DNA of 64,000 nucleotides from Paenibacillus sp. FSL H7-0357 (GTDB taxonomy: Bacteria; Bacillota; Bacilli; Paenibacillales; Paenibacillaceae), in the NCBI RefSeq assembly GCF_000758525.1, contig NZ_CP009241.1, positions 4,340,001 through 4,404,000 of the forward strand. The letters run 5' to 3'. Shown here one piece after another: positions 16,794 through 25,349 of the stretch. A model generated the notes under the pieces. That model ran no database searches. It was given only the letters and a program-made list of their open reading frames with translations, and had not been told where the DNA came from. The first letter of the stretch is position 1, and every line of letters starts with the position of its first letter. A program made the position numbers and the translations under genes.

Positions 16794-17518
16794 TTGGCAT
16801 CCGCCGAATCAAGGGCGATTTGCACCTGCGAGTCGATGGCTTTGATATCAAAAGCCTTGTCTACCTTGACTCCATTAACAAATACAGTAGGAGTAGAGGT
16901 CACTTTGCTGTCTTCGGCCAGCTTCATATCTCTCTGCAGTTCACTTTCATAGGTGCGTTCCTCAATGTCTTTACGCAAGAGGTCAAAATCTATCGGCAGG
17001 TTCTCTTTCTGCGCCAGGCTTACCAGGTAATCAGCGGTCGCCCACTCTTCGCTCTCCTCGCCCTGATTAGCATAGATTGCGTCATAATAGGTCCAGAAAG
17101 CTTCACTGTTCTGATGATAGACAGACAAAGCTGCTAATGAAGCTGTTTCGGAATCCGGTCCGATAAAGGCCATATTTACGAAGTAAAAGGCCGCTTTGCC
17201 CGGAGTTACGTATTTTTCAACAAGCTGAGGTTTGATGGTACCGGTAAAGTCTGAACACGCCGGACATTTATAATCCCCGAATTCGACAATTTTGACTGGA
17301 GCATCCTCTTTTCCAAGTCTGTGCATCTCGCTGTAATTAAAGTCAGAGTTCCCTTTTGGAATCAGCATGATTAGAGCGACAAAGATAATGATAACTGCTG
17401 CTACTGTGCTGAAGATCAGAATTCTCGTTTTTTGCTTCTGCTTTTCCTGTTCTGCCCTGCGCTTCTCCTGCTTGCTCTGTTGGGGAGCCGCGGCACTGTT
17501 TCGTTTGTTTTTGCTCAA
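16790..17518 (-). CDS. bdbD: DsbA-like thiol-disulfide oxidoreductase
   Basis: A membrane-anchored thioredoxin-fold protein. After a basic, Gln/Lys-rich cytoplasmic N-terminus (about residues 1-28) comes one helix (LIFSTVAAVIIIFVALIML), then the DsbA_4/thioredoxin_4 domain with active site GDYKCPACSDF and the cis-Pro loop TSTPTVFVNG. I prefer the TTG at 17518, spaced correctly from GGAAAGGAA, over the GTG at 17539, which has no ribosome binding site; 242 residues. Operon with bdbC. Confidence 0.9.
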   Translation of the reverse strand: MSKNKRNSAAAPQQSKQEKRRAEQEKQKQKTRILIFSTVAAVIIIFVALIMLIPKGNSDFNYSEMHRLGKEDAPVKIVEFGDYKCPACSDFTGTIKPQLVEKYVTPGKAAFYFVNMAFIGPDSETASLAALSVYHQNSEAFWTYYDAIYANQGEESEEWATADYLVSLAQKENLPIDFDLLRKDIEERTYESELQRDMKLAEDSKVTSTPTVFVNGVKVDKAFDIKAIDSQVQIALDSADAK

Positions 17519-17625
17519 AGAGAGTTCCTTTCCGTCCACTCAGGACCCGGGTAATGAAAGTCATATAATTTAAAATTATATAATTAAAGTTCTCTCTTTG
17601 GCAAACTTCCATAACAAACTTCAGC

Positions 17626-19545
17626 TCACACCGCCTTTGTTTTCAACTTACTGTTCGGAGTCTCTCCTTCCTTGCTGAAAAGCTGTTCCTTAGCCTGGTC
17701 CATCGGATGCAGGGGGATTCTAAAGATGAATTCCGTCTTTCCATCCTGCGGGGAATCGACCCATATCGTACCGTTCATCAAATCAATCAGCTTCTTGCAG
17801 ATAGCTAGCCCAAGCCCCGTTCCGGGGTATTTCCGGCTGTGAGAGGCATCCGCCTGGGAGAAGGGCTGAAACAGCAGCGGGAGCTTGTCGGGTGGAATGC
17901 CGATGCCTGTATCTTTCACTCTAAACTGCAATTGTTCTGAGTTCCCCTCCGTACGGCACAGTTCCACTACTACGTTAATCTCACCTGTATGGGTGAATTT
18001 AACGGAATTTCCAATCAAATTCACAAGAATTTGCCGGATTCGAGCGCTGTCTCCAACTAAATAGTCAGGGATGGCCGGTGCAACCTGGAGTGTGAGATTT
18101 AATGCTTTCTCCTTACATACGACCTCGTACAGATTCATACATTCCCTGAGCAGCACTGACAGCTGAAAAGGCTCCCTATGCAGCTGCAGGCCGTCAGCCT
18201 CCAAGCGGGAAATATCCAGAATATCACTAATCACATTGAGCAAGGCATGACTGCTTCTATTTTGCAGCTTTAACAGATCCTGGTGCTCCTGATGATGAAT
18301 CTCGTCAGCGAGCAGCTGATTTATTCCGATGATCCCGTTTAACGGCGTTCTGATTTCATGGCTCATAGTAGCCAGAAATTCGCTTTTCATCCGGGCAGCA
18401 CTTTCAGCCGCTTCTTTGGCAATAATCAGCTCCTGCTGAAACAGGGCAAGCGCAGTCACATCTTCGGCAACGATATAGACAAACCGCTCCTTCTCATTTA
18501 CCAGCGGAAAAACCGTTGCACTGCAAATTAGCCTGACTCCATTTTTCATTCTCACCATGAGCTCCAGCTTCGCCGAATGCCCTAACGATGCCCGCTTCAC
18601 TGCCTCCTTAAGTGCAATTTCATCTTCAAGGCTGTACATTATATTTTTGTAATCTCTCAGTTCTTCTTTACCGTAACCAGTCGTCTGCCGTAATGCCGGA
18701 TTTGCGCTTACAATCTTCTTGCGTACCGGGTCGATACAGAGCACTATATCCGGACTGAACTCAAACAACGCTACATAACGTTGCTCGTTAAATTTTGCCG
18801 AGATGATTACACGCTTCCGGTCCCTGTACAAAAGTGCCAATACAACCGCTACAATGGCTATAAATGAACCTCCAAGAATCATCCCGAGCAGTGAATCCTC
18901 CAGAAACAGAGCATCCCCGGCATAGGTAACGCGATCTGAGGAAATGAAAGAAACACCCGCCATCGCTGCATAATGTGTACCGGTCAATGCTCCAGTCAGG
19001 GTAAGCACAAGCATTATTTTTTTGGCTGAAAAGATGTTATAGGCATTCTCCAGCCACTTTGGATCATAAGAGGCTGTAATGACAGGAACAACAAGCGAGA
19101 ACAAGACAGACATTATGATGGAGAACAGACTTTGCTCATAGATTGCAGAATACTGCATAGCCATAATTCCGCTGTAGTGCATGATGAGAATCCCCCCGCT
19201 AAAGAGCAGCCCGCCTAAGCCAAGATAGACTCTGCTGCGTGTACGCGGGTTATTAAACAGTTGAAACAGCACAAAGGAAGCCGCGATTGGAATGAGCAGC
19301 GAGACAATCATCAGGGGCAAATAATAGGACACCGCAGTTTCCAGCCTCATGGCACGCATACCTATAAAATGCATACTCCACATCCCGATTCCCAGAACAG
19401 AAGACATCAATATTATAAAAGGCAACCTTCTTCTGCCCCGTACCAGCCGTTCCGCCAGATCTAGGGCCGCAAAGCAGGATAGAAATGCTATCGCAATGGA
19501 AAAGAGGACCAGCAGATCATTATAATGATTCTGATGATTTAGCAT
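17626..19545 (-). CDS. MHYT-domain sensor histidine kinase with PAS domain
   Basis: A 639-residue membrane sensor kinase. The N-terminal seven helices (about 1-235) carry three MHYT motifs ([28 protein letters not shown]), proposed in the family to bind a metal and sense O2, CO or NO. A PAS domain follows (about 255-370; [17 protein letters not shown]), then HisKA with H-box [13 protein letters not shown]-box [13 protein letters not shown] and G-boxes [11 protein letters not shown] and [10 protein letters not shown]. No receiver domain and no adjacent response regulator, so its partner is elsewhere. GGAGAGG lies before the ATG. Signal sensed is inference. Confidence 0.92.
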   Translation of the reverse strand: MLNHQNHYNDLLVLFSIAIAFLSCFAALDLAERLVRGRRRLPFIILMSSVLGIGMWSMHFIGMRAMRLETAVSYYLPLMIVSLLIPIAASFVLFQLFNNPRTRSRVYLGLGGLLFSGGILIMHYSGIMAMQYSAIYEQSLFSIIMSVLFSLVVPVITASYDPKWLENAYNIFSAKKIMLVLTLTGALTGTHYAAMAGVSFISSDRVTYAGDALFLEDSLLGMILGGSFIAIVAVVLALLYRDRKRVIISAKFNEQRYVALFEFSPDIVLCIDPVRKKIVSANPALRQTTGYGKEELRDYKNIMYSLEDEIALKEAVKRASLGHSAKLELMVRMKNGVRLICSATVFPLVNEKERFVYIVAEDVTALALFQQELIIAKEAAESAARMKSEFLATMSHEIRTPLNGIIGINQLLADEIHHQEHQDLLKLQNRSSHALLNVISDILDISRLEADGLQLHREPFQLSVLLRECMNLYEVVCKEKALNLTLQVAPAIPDYLVGDSARIRQILVNLIGNSVKFTHTGEINVVVELCRTEGNSEQLQFRVKDTGIGIPPDKLPLLFQPFSQADASHSRKYPGTGLGLAICKKLIDLMNGTIWVDSPQDGKTEFIFRIPLHPMDQAKEQLFSKEGETPNSKLKTKAV

Positions 19546-19658
19546 TTGGACCTCTCCTTTCTCGGTTAGATAAGTACAAAGATGCTAATTACACTTTCTT
19601 ACCCGACAAGAAACGACTCGAATCGGTCTCCCAATGCTAAATTGTGGTATTGAATTAC

Positions 19659-19706
19659 ACACCAAAAAGGCACTGCGCTAATTCTTCGCTAGTGCCTTTT
19701 TGGTGT
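19659..19706 (-). terminator. Strong hairpin between the CNNM-like gene and the MHYT kinase
   Basis: ACACCAAAAAGGCACT and AGTGCCTTTTTGGTGT form a 16-bp arm pair with a 16-base loop that can itself fold. It lies 15 bases after the stop of the CNNM-like gene (minus strand) and the stem supplies its own T run. Terminates that gene before the kinase promoter. Confidence 0.85.
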
Positions 19707-19720
19707 AATGCTTAATAAGT

Positions 19721-21037
19721 TTATGCTCCAGCTTCCTCCGTCAAAAACTGCAGCTTCAATAGCTTAATTCGGGAAATCCGCTTGTTCTCGGTTTCCTCTA
19801 CCACGAACAGATGGCCGTCGAATTCAACGGTTTGCCCTTTTTGCGGCGGATTGACTTCTAACTTGGAGTATAGCCAGCCGCCTATAGTATCATAGTCTTC
19901 CGTCTCCATATGAAGCCCTAGTGAGTCGTTGATCTCTTCGATCAGCATGAGGCCGTCTATGGAAAACTCATCCTCCCCCAGTTGCTCAACACCGGGACGC
20001 TCCTCATCGAACTCATCCTGAATTTCTCCGACAATCTCCTCCATAATATCCTCAAGCGTAACCATGCCTGACGTACCGCCGTATTCGTCAATCAGAATGG
20101 CGATTTGAGTCTTCGCCCGCTGCATCACCTTCAGGAGCGCACTGATCTGAATGGACTCTGGAACGGTAAGAATCGGACGAATCAATTCATTGTACTTCGG
20201 CGCCTGATCCCGGATGAGATCCTTAATGTGGATAAAGCCAAGAATATGGTCCTTATCGCCATCACAAACCGGATAACGTGTTCTCATTCCGTCAAAGGCA
20301 ATCTCAAGGTTCTCTTCTGCCGTCAGATGACTGTTTAGACAGATCATTTCGGTTCGGGGGATCATAATCTCTCTGGCCATCGTATCGGCAAATTCAAAGA
20401 TATTGTCCACCAGAGTCATTTCTGTATTGTCGATCAGCCCGCTCTTGTTGCTCTCCTGCATGAGGATGCGGATTTCTTCCTCTGTATGCGCCGTGGCCAG
20501 CTCTGAGGCCGGTGCCAGACGGAAGAAACGCAGCAGTCCGCCTGCTAATCCATTGACGATCCAGATAAATGGATACATGATCCGGTAGAAGACGTTCATC
20601 GCACCTGCCGTTAGCAGAAGCACCTTCTCCGCTTTGTTCACGGCAATTGTCTTGGGTGCCAGCTCGCCTAGTACAATATGCAGCACCGTGATGAACATAA
20701 AGGCAATAATGAGGGAGATCACATATACGGTTGTTTCACCGAAGCCTAGGCTTGTTACAAGCGGCCCCACAATCGTAGCTATGGCCGGTTCACCCAGCCA
20801 GCCGAGTGCGAGCGAGGCAAGCGTGATGCCAAGCTGGCAGGCGGACAGATAAGCATCTAGATTGTGGACAATATTTCTTGCTGCGGGTGCTCTTTTACTG
20901 CCCTCCTCAATCAGTGCTTCAATGCGGCCGCTTCGTACCTTGACCATCGCATATTCAACCGAAACAAAAAAGCCATTAAACAGCACAAGCAAAAGAATAA
21001 GACCTACATGTAATATACCGGGTAAAGGGTCGCTCAA
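19721..21037 (-). CDS. Hemolysin family (CNNM/CorC-like) membrane protein
   Basis: A 438-residue protein with the standard order: DUF21/CNNM membrane domain (about 1-190, four helices; NGFFVSVEYAMVKVR), two CBS domains (about 205-325; MIPRTEMICLNSH and IAILIDEYGGTSGMVTLEDI) and a CorC_HlyC domain (about 345-425). Homologues transport or regulate Mg2+ or Co2+ efflux; the older 'hemolysin' name is not a functional claim. Start is TTG at 21037 after TAGGAG, placed on the edge of a leader hairpin. Confidence 0.9.
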   Translation of the reverse strand: MSDPLPGILHVGLILLLVLFNGFFVSVEYAMVKVRSGRIEALIEEGSKRAPAARNIVHNLDAYLSACQLGITLASLALGWLGEPAIATIVGPLVTSLGFGETTVYVISLIIAFMFITVLHIVLGELAPKTIAVNKAEKVLLLTAGAMNVFYRIMYPFIWIVNGLAGGLLRFFRLAPASELATAHTEEEIRILMQESNKSGLIDNTEMTLVDNIFEFADTMAREIMIPRTEMICLNSHLTAEENLEIAFDGMRTRYPVCDGDKDHILGFIHIKDLIRDQAPKYNELIRPILTVPESIQISALLKVMQRAKTQIAILIDEYGGTSGMVTLEDIMEEIVGEIQDEFDEERPGVEQLGEDEFSIDGLMLIEEINDSLGLHMETEDYDTIGGWLYSKLEVNPPQKGQTVEFDGHLFVVEETENKRISRIKLLKLQFLTEEAGA

Positions 21038-21045
21038 TTTATACT

Positions 21046-21078
21046 CCTATCCACCGTTCTTCGTATCGGGTGGATAGG
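21046..21078 (-). promoter_or_regulatory. Hairpin in the ribosome-binding region of the CNNM-like gene
   Basis: CCTATCCACC and GGTGGATAGG form a perfect 10-bp stem with a 13-base loop. On the minus strand its 3' arm GGTGGATAGGAG contains the AGGAG placed 7 bases before the TTG start, so the stem sequesters the ribosome binding site. A second AGGAGGTG (about 21081-21088) is just upstream of the hairpin. This looks like a translational control element; no named riboswitch was recognised. Confidence 0.55.
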
Positions 21079-21470
21079 CCCACCTCCTTCGATTTTTCAA
21101 AATGTTAGCTTGTGAAACGCCAAACGTTCCTTTCAGTATCAATTTCCCAATGCCTTCAACTCCTGACTAGAATCACGGATTATAAATATATACATTATTA
21201 TATTATTACTCACTCCATAAAAACAGGTGTAAACCGGAGTAAAAATATGATCTAGTTTTCCTTCTTATGGACATACTCCGTATAAAAGGTATAAAACAAG
21301 GTTAACGAATGCAAAAAAAGTTGTAGATGCGCTTTTATATATGTTAAATCTTCCGCACCCTCTCCGTCAAACTTGACGCGTTCAGCTTTGCCCTTCTAGC
21401 CATGTTTGGCTTAAATGCTACATGGTAAGACAATGCCCGCCAGATTCCGGCAGGGCACTGCTTATAGTAC
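21079..21470. other. Intergenic stretch without a recognisable gene
   Basis: About 390 bases separate the CNNM-like leader from the gerQ terminator. It is AT-rich around 21180-21320 and contains two small inverted repeats (CCATGT...ACATGG, 21397-21426; TGCCCGCCag...GGCAGGGCA, 21433-21457). No open frame with a ribosome binding site was seen. The AT-rich part probably holds the promoter of the CNNM-like gene. Confidence 0.5.
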
Positions 21471-21505
21471 AAAAAAACAGCAGCCCCCATTTCCAGGCGG
21501 ACTGC
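21471..21505 (-). terminator. Terminator of the cwlJ-gerQ operon
   Basis: GCAGCCC (21480-21486) pairs with GGACTGC (21499-21505, one G-T pair). On the minus strand seven T residues follow at 21471-21477. Distance to the gerQ stop is 40 bases. Confidence 0.7.
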
Positions 21506-21545
21506 CGTTTACAAAATGTCTTCTATGGATAGTTGTTCAGGTGGA

Positions 21546-22001
21546 TTAACGGAAGTTGCGGGCGACCGGTGGATTTCCGATGACTCCCGGGTACTGGTAA
21601 GTAAGCGGCTCATCGAAGGTGGCATAATCGAAATAAATCATCAGCAGCACAGTTCTCTGTCCGGTAGCTGGATCACTGATAATGATATGATCCCGCCCCG
21701 CAGCTTCCAGCACGCCTTTGTAAACCTTGGCATTCCAATCCTTGTTGTTCTCATATGTGAAATAAAAGGTCCCGATCTTGCCCAGGTTGAGGCGGAAAAT
21801 GTTCTCAATGTAGGATTGTTCAAAGGCCGGGGCTGTGGTCGGCATCACGCTTCCTGTAGGCGTCATGGGGCTCCCGCTGGTGACTTGAGGCGGCATGCTG
21901 CCCATGTAGCCGCTGGCGGGCATTCCGCCTCCGTTCATGCCAGTGGAAGAAGAAGTACTGCCAATCATATAAGTAACGGGACGGTAAGGTTGACCTATCA
22001 T
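21546..22001 (-). CDS. gerQ: Spore coat protein GerQ
   Basis: A 151-residue protein. The N-terminal third is low in complexity and rich in Gly, Met, Pro and Ser; the conserved GerQ domain begins near residue 63 (QSYIENIFRLNLGKIGTFYFTYEN) and its core is NIFRLNLGKIGTFYFTYE. GerQ is a coat protein, cross-linked by transglutaminase in Bacillus, that is needed for CwlJ to localise and function. The start at 22001 has AGGAGG at ideal distance; an in-frame ATG 26 codons upstream has none. Its neighbour cwlJ agrees with the role. Confidence 0.92.
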   Translation of the reverse strand: MIGQPYRPVTYMIGSTSSSTGMNGGGMPASGYMGSMPPQVTSGSPMTPTGSVMPTTAPAFEQSYIENIFRLNLGKIGTFYFTYENNKDWNAKVYKGVLEAAGRDHIIISDPATGQRTVLLMIYFDYATFDEPLTYQYPGVIGNPPVARNFR

Positions 22002-22100
22002 TTGTGTAAAACCTCCTAAAAGTTTTGTCAGTATTCGCTTCCTTGAATACACTTCATGTAGAACATGCTGCGACATCACAATTTTCGCTTGCCAGTTTCA

Positions 22101-22141
22101 GCGGGGGAGACAGACTACGGAAACACTCTGTCTCTCCCCGC
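22101..22141 (-). promoter_or_regulatory. Intercistronic hairpin between cwlJ and gerQ
   Basis: GCGGGGGAGACAGA pairs with TCTGTCTCTCCCCGC over about 14 bp. It begins 14 bases after the cwlJ stop. There is no T run after it on the minus strand, so it is more likely an mRNA-stabilising or partial-attenuation element than a full terminator. Confidence 0.6.
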
Positions 22142-22154
22142 AGAGCCGGCTGTA

Positions 22155-22577
22155 CTAATATACAGCCGGGCAATCCGTGCTGGTTGGAGTAAAGAAGCAA
22201 TGAGCTTTGTAGCGGCCGGTGTTCTGCTGGTTATACCAGGTGGCAGGACAATCGCCTACAGGACGGAAGAACCACAAGGCATTAGAGGCCGGCCAGCGTC
22301 GTTCTCCGGCGATGACTCTTTGGGCCAGGCGAATGTCGGCTTCCCGGGCACGCTGATAGAAGTACCCCTTCTGGGGTGCTTCAAAGCCACCTGGACTTTG
22401 AAACACCATATCGTTAATATTGCGGATATTGTTGAAGTCCAGGCAATTGCCGAGAATCCGGTTGACCCCGACATTCCCGACCATAAGCATGCCGGCCTCT
22501 CCGTCCTCTTCGGCCTCCGCCCGCATCAGCCGCGCAAGCACCTTCACATCTTCCGAGTTCGCTTTGATGACGGCCAC
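22155..22577 (-). CDS. cwlJ: Spore cortex-lytic cell wall hydrolase CwlJ
   Basis: Degrades cortex peptidoglycan during germination, especially in response to Ca-dipicolinate. The 140-residue protein is a single Hydrolase_2 (SleB-type catalytic) domain: the glutamate in LARLMRAEAEEDGEAGM, then GNVGVNRI, and the C-terminal ALWFFRP and CPATWYNQQNTGRY blocks. It lacks the N-terminal peptidoglycan-binding domain of SleB, which makes it CwlJ. Start is the GTG at 22577 with AAAGGAGGA upstream; an ATG at 22697 has no such site. Cotranscribed with gerQ. Confidence 0.92.
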   Translation of the reverse strand: MAVIKANSEDVKVLARLMRAEAEEDGEAGMLMVGNVGVNRILGNCLDFNNIRNINDMVFQSPGGFEAPQKGYFYQRAREADIRLAQRVIAGERRWPASNALWFFRPVGDCPATWYNQQNTGRYKAHCFFTPTSTDCPAVY

Positions 22578-22683
22578 ACATTCTCCTCCTTTTGCTTCGT
22601 AGCAGTTCTGAAGGCATCCGCTTCTTGCCGGACTTCTTGCAAAACCTGCTTCGCAAGCTTCCACATCTCTTGACTGCTCGCTG

Positions 22684-22710
22684 TATTGTATGTGCATTCG
22701 CCTAAGAGGT
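22684..22710 (-). promoter_or_regulatory. Predicted mother-cell sigma (SigK/SigE-type) promoter of cwlJ
   Basis: Minus strand AC, 16 bases, then CATACAATA (22684-22692). This fits the SigK pattern (AC-N16-CATAnnnTA) and the -10 also fits SigE (CATACAMT). Predicted start is about 100 bases upstream of the cwlJ GTG. Mother-cell expression is known for cwlJ in Bacillus. Confidence 0.55.
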
Positions 22711-22753
22711 GACAGTTCACGCCTATTTTCTTCCCGTTACTTGGATTACATAG

Positions 22754-23512
22754 TTATGGCTCATAAATCATTTTGCGCGTCATGCCACCGTCAATGATAA
22801 GCTGTGCTCCTGTAACGAAATTATTATCCGGTGCCGTTAAATAGAGACAGGCTCTGGCGATGTCCTCCGGTCTGCCTACCCGTCCCGAAGGATGCTGGCT
22901 ATGGTCAATCTCACGCAGCTCCGCATAATCTCCCGTCTCGATCCAGCCCGGACTGATGCAGTTTACCGTGATGCCATCTTCCCCCAGCGTAACCGCCATG
23001 GCATGGGTCAGGGCAGCGATGGCTCCTTTGGACGCCGCATAGGCTTCCGTATTCGGTTCTGACATCAATGAACGGGTTGATGACAGATTTACGACGGCTC
23101 CGCCTTGCGGATTATTGCGCATAACTTTGGCTGCTTCCCGGGTTGCCAGAAATACACTGCGTGCATTCGTATTGAGTACTTTGTCCCACTCCTCCACAGA
23201 CAGCTCGTACAGCGTAGAGGTATGCGGATTCGCAATGCCTGCATTATTGATCAGAATATCAACGGTTCCGTACTTAGCTGCTGCGTGGGCAACCAGTGCA
23301 ATAATGTCCTCCTCCTTGCTTACGTCGCAAGCGACAAATTCAGCAGTTCCGCCTTGACTGCAGATTTCGGCTGCCGCCATGCCTCCTGTGCTTTCATCGA
23401 GCTCTGCGATAATTACGCTGGCTCCCTCGGAGGCATAAGCTTCGGCGATCGCTCTGCCGATACCATGGCCGGCTCCAGTGACAATTACAGTTTTATGCAA
23501 ATAATTCATCAT
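22754..23512 (-). CDS. SDR-family NAD(P)-dependent oxidoreductase
   Basis: A 252-residue classical short-chain dehydrogenase. Cofactor motif TGAGHGIGRA (residues 13-22), NNAGIA structural motif, catalytic Ser in VNLSSTRS and Tyr/Lys in YAASKGAI, and the C-terminal SPGWIETG. Closest in character to glucose 1-dehydrogenase/3-oxoacyl reductase-like SDRs. Substrate unknown. AAGGAG precedes the ATG. Probably monocistronic. Confidence 0.88.
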   Translation of the reverse strand: MMNYLHKTVIVTGAGHGIGRAIAEAYASEGASVIIAELDESTGGMAAAEICSQGGTAEFVACDVSKEEDIIALVAHAAAKYGTVDILINNAGIANPHTSTLYELSVEEWDKVLNTNARSVFLATREAAKVMRNNPQGGAVVNLSSTRSLMSEPNTEAYAASKGAIAALTHAMAVTLGEDGITVNCISPGWIETGDYAELREIDHSQHPSGRVGRPEDIARACLYLTAPDNNFVTGAQLIIDGGMTRKMIYEP

Positions 23513-23563
23513 TTCATAGCTCCTTGTTAGTTATTATTAGGTATAGATCCAGACAATATAAAT

Positions 23564-23597
23564 ATCCCCTTGCTTCGCAGACCGGAAACAAGGGGAT
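23564..23597 (-). terminator. Hairpin after the DUF2500 gene
   Basis: ATCCCCTT pairs with AAGGGGAT, followed on the minus strand by an AT-rich tract (ATTTATATTG). A weak terminator between the DUF2500 gene and the SDR gene. Confidence 0.5.
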
Positions 23598-23656
23598 TGT
23601 ACAGTAACCTCAGGTCTATTGTAAACCGAGCCAAATTCGTATCACAGACAGTTAAA

Positions 23657-24055
23657 TTAATCAGCTGTGGAGTAATGCAGACTGCGCTGAAACCCGTGAT
23701 ACCTTGTACCTTGGTAAGTCAACACACCTCTGTCTCCTTCTGCGCTCATGCCGAACTCATTTCCGTCCACTTTAAACTCCATCCTGACGCCTTGGTCCGT
23801 CTCATAAGTCAAATAGTAGGTTGTACTGGTGCGGCTGCTCTGATTCTCATCCTGAAGCTGCTGCTGGCGGACTTCACTGCGCTTGCTGACGATCCGGGCA
23901 GGAACGGTCAACAGGGGTGAGCTGTTGTTCCGGCTCCATTGAAGCAGCCCCCTGCCAGCAGATACAGCGACAATGCCAATCATCAGGGCGAGAAAAATCG
24001 GTATTACCGTCCCGGTAAGATCAAACATCCAAGAAGAATCCGGGCCTATCCCCAT
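23657..24055 (-). CDS. DUF2500-family membrane protein
   Basis: A 132-residue protein with one N-terminal helix (about 14-34) and an extracellular or cytoplasmic beta-rich domain starting VPARIVSKRSEV and continuing TYYLTYET, GVRMEFKVDGNEFG, GDRGVLTYQGTRYHGF. This arrangement matches the DUF2500 family, whose function is unknown. AAGGAGGAA precedes the ATG. Confidence 0.8.
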   Translation of the reverse strand: MGIGPDSSWMFDLTGTVIPIFLALMIGIVAVSAGRGLLQWSRNNSSPLLTVPARIVSKRSEVRQQQLQDENQSSRTSTTYYLTYETDQGVRMEFKVDGNEFGMSAEGDRGVLTYQGTRYHGFQRSLHYSTAD

Positions 24056-24198
24056 GACTTATTCCTCCTTAATCCCCATTTTTCAGCTTTCCGCATAACT
24101 GCAGTCGCTTCTGTACATGTATATGCCTGTTCCGGTTCATACAGCATCACAAAAAGATGAAAACCATATTCGCCGTCAGCAGACGACAGGCTGCCTAC

Positions 24199-24244
24199 CA
24201 AAAAGACCACCCGGCTCTCAGATTTGAGAACACAAGTGGTCTTT
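24199..24244 (-). terminator. Terminator of the small Cys-rich gene
   Basis: AAAGACCAC and GTGGTCTTT form the outer stem (24202-24244), with an inner CTCTCA/TTGAGA stem. The minus-strand product ends in a T5 run. It lies 27 bases after the stop of the 58-codon gene. Confidence 0.8.
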
Positions 24245-24270
24245 AAAAACGTTCATTCTGCCTATCAATA

Positions 24271-24447
24271 TTAAGCATGTACAAGATCTAAGAGTTGCTT
24301 GGTTTCGTTCTCTTCTTCCGGAAGCATTCCGTTGTCCGCCCAGCAGGCTCTGCATTGTTCTTCAGTTTCACAGAGGTGTGCATCATCACAGTTATAGCAT
24401 AATTGCAGAAGGTTTCTAGTCATATAATCCGTTTCAAAAGTTGTCAT
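24271..24447 (-). CDS. Small cysteine-rich protein, unknown function
   Basis: A 58-residue protein with GGAGAGATTACA before its ATG and a strong terminator behind it, so it is a genuine transcription unit. Cysteines at 17, 20, 26, 32 and 35 (C-x2-C-x5-C-x5-C-x2-C), plus His24, could form a zinc site. The N- and C-terminal thirds are Glu/Leu-rich (EEENETKQLLDLVHA). No family is recognised. Its size and Cys pattern suggest a metal-binding regulator or chaperone, but that is inference. Confidence 0.72.
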   Translation of the reverse strand: MTTFETDYMTRNLLQLCYNCDDAHLCETEEQCRACWADNGMLPEEENETKQLLDLVHA

Positions 24448-24605
24448 TGTAATCTCTCCTATTCGGAATGAAAGTTTGTGAAAAAATGAACTTGCTTTCT
24501 ATGTGTTAAATATATCACACGCTCAGCGCTTTGTCATGTGATTTTTTTCACATTTTTAAAGAAAATTTTAAATACGTTTTTTTGCTTCATTCAACGCCCA
24601 GAACA

Positions 24606-25232
24606 TCAATACATTCGGTTGGTATAGCTGTCTTGCAGTGAAGCTTTTACTTTTTCTGCGTTCATACCAGGAAGTTTGGCATGGTCAGATATCACTTGAG
24701 CAACATTCGGCAATTCGGCCTTCGCAATCCAAGAGTCAGGATTCCACAAGCTGGAGCGTTTTAACGATTTTGCACAATGCATGTAACATTCTTCCACTTC
24801 AATGACTATGCCTACCAGCGGCATCCGCCCATGAGATTCCATTCGGACAAGCAGCTCTTCATCACGGACAATATAAGCATGACCATTCACTCTGAGCGTT
24901 TCTTCCAGTCCCGGAATGAGGAAGATAAGGCCCGCGTTTGGATTGGACAGAATATTCCTTAGCGAATCCATTCGGCGGTTACCCGGCCGTTCAGGTATAA
25001 CAAGATGGTTGTCATCCAGAACAAGCACAAAACCCGGCGCATCCCCTCTGGGTGAGACATCACATAATCCCTCCGCATCGGAAGTGGCCATGATCAACAA
25101 TGGTGACTTAGCGATAAACTGGCGGCAATGCTCATCCAGGGCATCAATCGCTTTGTTCTTCACCAGTTCGCTTGGATAACCGAGCATAGCACGCAATTCC
25201 TCTTCTGACTTGATTGTATTAAAATCATGCAT
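24606..25232 (-). CDS. Pyridoxamine 5'-phosphate oxidase-like FMN-binding protein
   Basis: A 208-residue protein of the PPOX-type split-barrel fold, MSMEG_1061-like subgroup: the N-terminal LVKNKAIDALDEHCRQFI, then LIMATSDAEGLCDVSPRGD and FVLVLDDNHLVIPERPGNRR, which form the flavin site. Family members bind FMN or F420 and act as oxidoreductases on unknown substrates. ATG at 25232 has GGAGTG in front; a GTG three codons earlier is possible. Confidence 0.85.
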   Translation of the reverse strand: MHDFNTIKSEEELRAMLGYPSELVKNKAIDALDEHCRQFIAKSPLLIMATSDAEGLCDVSPRGDAPGFVLVLDDNHLVIPERPGNRRMDSLRNILSNPNAGLIFLIPGLEETLRVNGHAYIVRDEELLVRMESHGRMPLVGIVIEVEECYMHCAKSLKRSSLWNPDSWIAKAELPNVAQVISDHAKLPGMNAEKVKASLQDSYTNRMY

Positions 25233-25349
25233 CTTCTTCACTCCATATGTATGAATTTCATAGATTCACCTGCTACTTATTGTAACACAGGGAAGAATTG
25301 ATATAAAAAAAAAAGAGACTGCAATCTGCAGCCTCACTGATAAATCAAC

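Noticed and set aside
17343..17612. Overlapping minus-strand frame with a Lys/Gln-rich product
   Set aside because: Another frame of bdbD; the low-complexity basic region makes both frames open by chance.
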